From Streptomyces profundus (GTDB taxonomy: Bacteria > Actinomycetota > Actinomycetes > Streptomycetales > Streptomycetaceae): a DNA stretch of 64,000 nucleotides. The DNA lies in contig NZ_CP082362.1 of the NCBI RefSeq assembly GCF_020740535.1, forward strand, positions 2,604,001 through 2,668,000, written 5' to 3'. Shown in pieces: positions 62,323 to 64,000 of this stretch. The position numbers and the translations under genes were made by a program. Positions within the stretch are counted from its first letter, which is position 1. Each line of letters starts with the position of its first letter. The notes beneath the pieces were generated by a model. The model was given only the letters and a program-made list of their open reading frames with translations, was not told the DNA's origin and ran no database searches.

Positions 62323-64000
62323 GTGCAGCCCCTCAGCCCGGGTCAGCCCACGAGCGTCGGCCCCTACCGGCTGCTGGGTCGGCTGGGAGCCGGCGGCATG
62401 GGGGAGGTCTATCTCGGCCGCTCCCCCACGGGGCGGACCGCGGCGATCAAGCTGGTCCACGCGGAGTTGGCCTCCGACCCCGAGTTCAGGCGGCGGTTCC
62501 GGAGCGAGGTGGCCGCGGCGCAGCGGGTCAGCGGCGAGTGGACCGCGCCGGTGTTGGACAGCGACACCGAGTCGACCGTCCCCTGGGTCGCCACGGGCTA
62601 CGTTCCCGGCCCCTCGCTCACGCAGGTGGTGGAGAAGTACGGCCCGCTGCCCGAGGAGTCGGTCTGGGCGCTGACGCACGGGCTCACCCAGGCGCTCACC
62701 GATATCCACGACAACGGCCTGGTGCACCGCGATCTCAAGCCGTCCAACGTGCTGGTCACCCTGGACGGGCCCAAGGTGATCGACTTCGGGATCGCCCGCG
62801 CCGTGGACGCCAGCCAGGTGACGCGCACCGGTTCCATGGTCGGCTCGCCCGGCTACATGGCGCCCGAGCAGATCCGGGGCGAGCACATCAACTCGGCGGC
62901 GGACGTCTTCGCGTTGGGCGCCGTGGTGGCCTACGCGGCCAGCGGGGTTTCGCCGTTCGCCCCCGACCAGCCGTCGCTGCACACCGTGCTCTACCGCGTC
63001 CTGCACGAGGAGCCCGAACTCGGCGCGCCGGAGGGCCCGTTGACCGGCTACCTCCGCCAGGTGGCCGAGCGGTGCCTGCTCAAGGACCCGAACGAGCGGC
63101 CCACGTTGCCGCAGATCCTCCGGCTCGCCGCCCACCACACCGACAACAGCGGCGTCTGGCTGCCGCCCGGGCTCACCGCGCAACTCGGCAGGGACGCGGC
63201 CAACCTGCTCGCCCTCGACGGGCCGAAGGACGCCCCCGACACCCCGCCGCCGCCCTCCTCCGGCTGGCCCCAGGGGACGCCGCCGCCCGGCCAGACCACC
63301 GTCACCGGGCCGCTGACCGGCTTTGGCCCGCCGACCGGCTCCGCGCCGACCGTGCCGCCCCCACCGCCGCCGCCAAGGCGCCGCTGGCGCACCCCGCTGC
63401 TCGCGGCCACCGTGGTTCTGGCGCTGGTCGGCGGCGTGCTCCTGGCGGTCGACCAGTTCTCGGACCGGGACGAGTCGCCGACCGCTGGCGGCGACCCCAC
63501 GGGTGACCCGACGGGGCCGGACGAGGAGCCGGGCGAGGAGTCCGGCGGCGCGCCGATCGACGACCCCGGCTACCCGGGCGACCCGGGCGCGCCGTTCTTC
63601 GACCAGCTGCCCGAGGACCTCAGGCAGGAAGGGAAGATCACCGTCCGCGCCGGGACCTACGCCGCTCCGCTGATGTACCTCGAATCGGGGAACGACGTCG
63701 CGGGCGTGGAGCACGATCTGGCGCTGGCGATCGGCGAACGCCTGGGCCTGCGGGTCGACTTCGCGCCCTCCGTGGACGCCAGGGCCATCCTGGAGTCCCT
63801 GACGGTCGCGGCCAGGGCCGGCTTCACCTCACAGGTCGCCATGGGCGGCCTGGAGGACGTGCCGACCGTCCGCCAGGAGCAGGGTGTCAACTTCGTCAAC
63901 CACATCCAGGAGGGGATGACGCTCCTCGTCCCCGTCCAGTCGGGGAACCGTTCGTTGGCGGACCTCTGCGGAGGGTCGGTCGTCACCTGGGAGTCCGATC
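62323..64000 (+). CDS. Ser/Thr protein kinase with extracellular solute-binding domain (3' end cut off)
   Basis: Starts at GTG 62323 after AAGGGAGGCGATGGC and is open to the window end, about 559 residues. The kinase domain spans about residues 15-275: the P-loop is LGAGGMGEVYLG, the ATP Lys is in AAIKLV (Lys43), the catalytic loop is HRDLKPSNV (Asp137), and DFGIAR starts at Asp154 with GSPGYMAPEQI after it. A Pro-rich linker leads to one transmembrane helix at about 357-378 (TPLLAATVVLALVGGVLLAV). From about residue 439, ITVRAGTYAAPLMYLESG and VAGVEHDLALAIGERLGLRV match family 3 solute-binding proteins. The layout implies sensing of an outside ligand, such as an amino acid, with signalling through phosphorylation inside. 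Confidence 0.9.
   Translation, partial: MQPLSPGQPTSVGPYRLLGRLGAGGMGEVYLGRSPTGRTAAIKLVHAELASDPEFRRRFRSEVAAAQRVSGEWTAPVLDSDTESTVPWVATGYVPGPSLTQVVEKYGPLPEESVWALTHGLTQALTDIHDNGLVHRDLKPSNVLVTLDGPKVIDFGIARAVDASQVTRTGSMVGSPGYMAPEQIRGEHINSAADVFALGAVVAYAASGVSPFAPDQPSLHTVLYRVLHEEPELGAPEGPLTGYLRQVAERCLLKDPNERPTLPQILRLAAHHTDNSGVWLPPGLTAQLGRDAANLLALDGPKDAPDTPPPPSSGWPQGTPPPGQTTVTGPLTGFGPPTGSAPTVPPPPPPPRRRWRTPLLAATVVLALVGGVLLAVDQFSDRDESPTAGGDPTGDPTGPDEEPGEESGGAPIDDPGYPGDPGAPFFDQLPEDLRQEGKITVRAGTYAAPLMYLESGNDVAGVEHDLALAIGERLGLRVDFAPSVDARAILESLTVAARAGFTSQVAMGGLEDVPTVRQEQGVNFVNHIQEGMTLLVPVQSGNRSLADLCGGSVVTWESD

Overview
The window is high-GC DNA with many GTG starts, tightly overlapping genes and gene families typical of streptomycetes. 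It is most likely a chromosomal segment of Streptomyces or a close relative. This rests on reading the sequence by eye; no database search was run.

Accessory half (1-30,800). From the left there is a partial ORF, possibly an immunity gene. Next is a 1,515-residue RHS polymorphic toxin, then a complete type I-E CRISPR-Cas locus. The cas genes run on the minus strand in the order cas3, cse1, cse2, cas7e, cas5e, cas6e, cas1, cas2. A 3-repeat array follows cas2, a 14-repeat array lies upstream of cas3, and a 5-repeat array sits 15 kb away. The same 21-nt leader end precedes all three arrays; beside cas2 its first three bases are the cas2 stop codon. Right of the second array is a junkyard of mobile-element pieces: a truncated istA, an istB split by a 1.26-kb insertion with a decayed tyrosine recombinase, and a 47-bp inverted duplication around an unknown gene. 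A GNAT gene follows. Then comes a ten-kilobase conjugation/type IV secretion-like operon (ParA-like ATPase, small membrane proteins, a TrbL/VirB6-like protein, an SCO6880-family protein, a VirB4-like ATPase and a VirD4-like ATPase) with a divergent transglycosylase/CHAP hydrolase. Both large ATPase genes are frameshifted. The operon is bracketed by CRISPR sequence: a lone repeat fused into the VirD4-like gene on one side and the third array on the other. That array abuts an integrase C-terminal fragment facing a tRNA-Tyr gene, which suggests a decayed integrative conjugative element.

Core half (30,800-64,000). This starts with YajQ, CorA, DedA, YccF and HtpX. A ten-gene partial complex I cluster follows (nuoA, B, C, H, I, J, K, L, M, N; no D, E, F or G), whose NuoC carries a repetitive tail of about 610 residues. 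Divergent from it are two tandem histidine kinases whose catalytic halves differ by only three silent bases over 577 bp, and a LuxR-type response regulator. Next are korA and korB (2-oxoacid:ferredoxin oxidoreductase), RarD and an APH-like phosphotransferase. Nuo and Kor together suggest ferredoxin-linked electron input to a partial complex I, which is an inference.

The right end holds two neighbouring minus-strand units. One is a small Cys-containing protein, a DUF6879-like protein and an XRE regulator; the other is a CYTH-domain protein and a radical SAM enzyme. Both units have the same 20-bp sequence in front of them, so they may share regulation. A CGNR regulator divergent from a VOC protein, a membrane-anchored beta-propeller protein and a Ser/Thr kinase with an extracellular solute-binding domain (cut by the window end) complete the segment.
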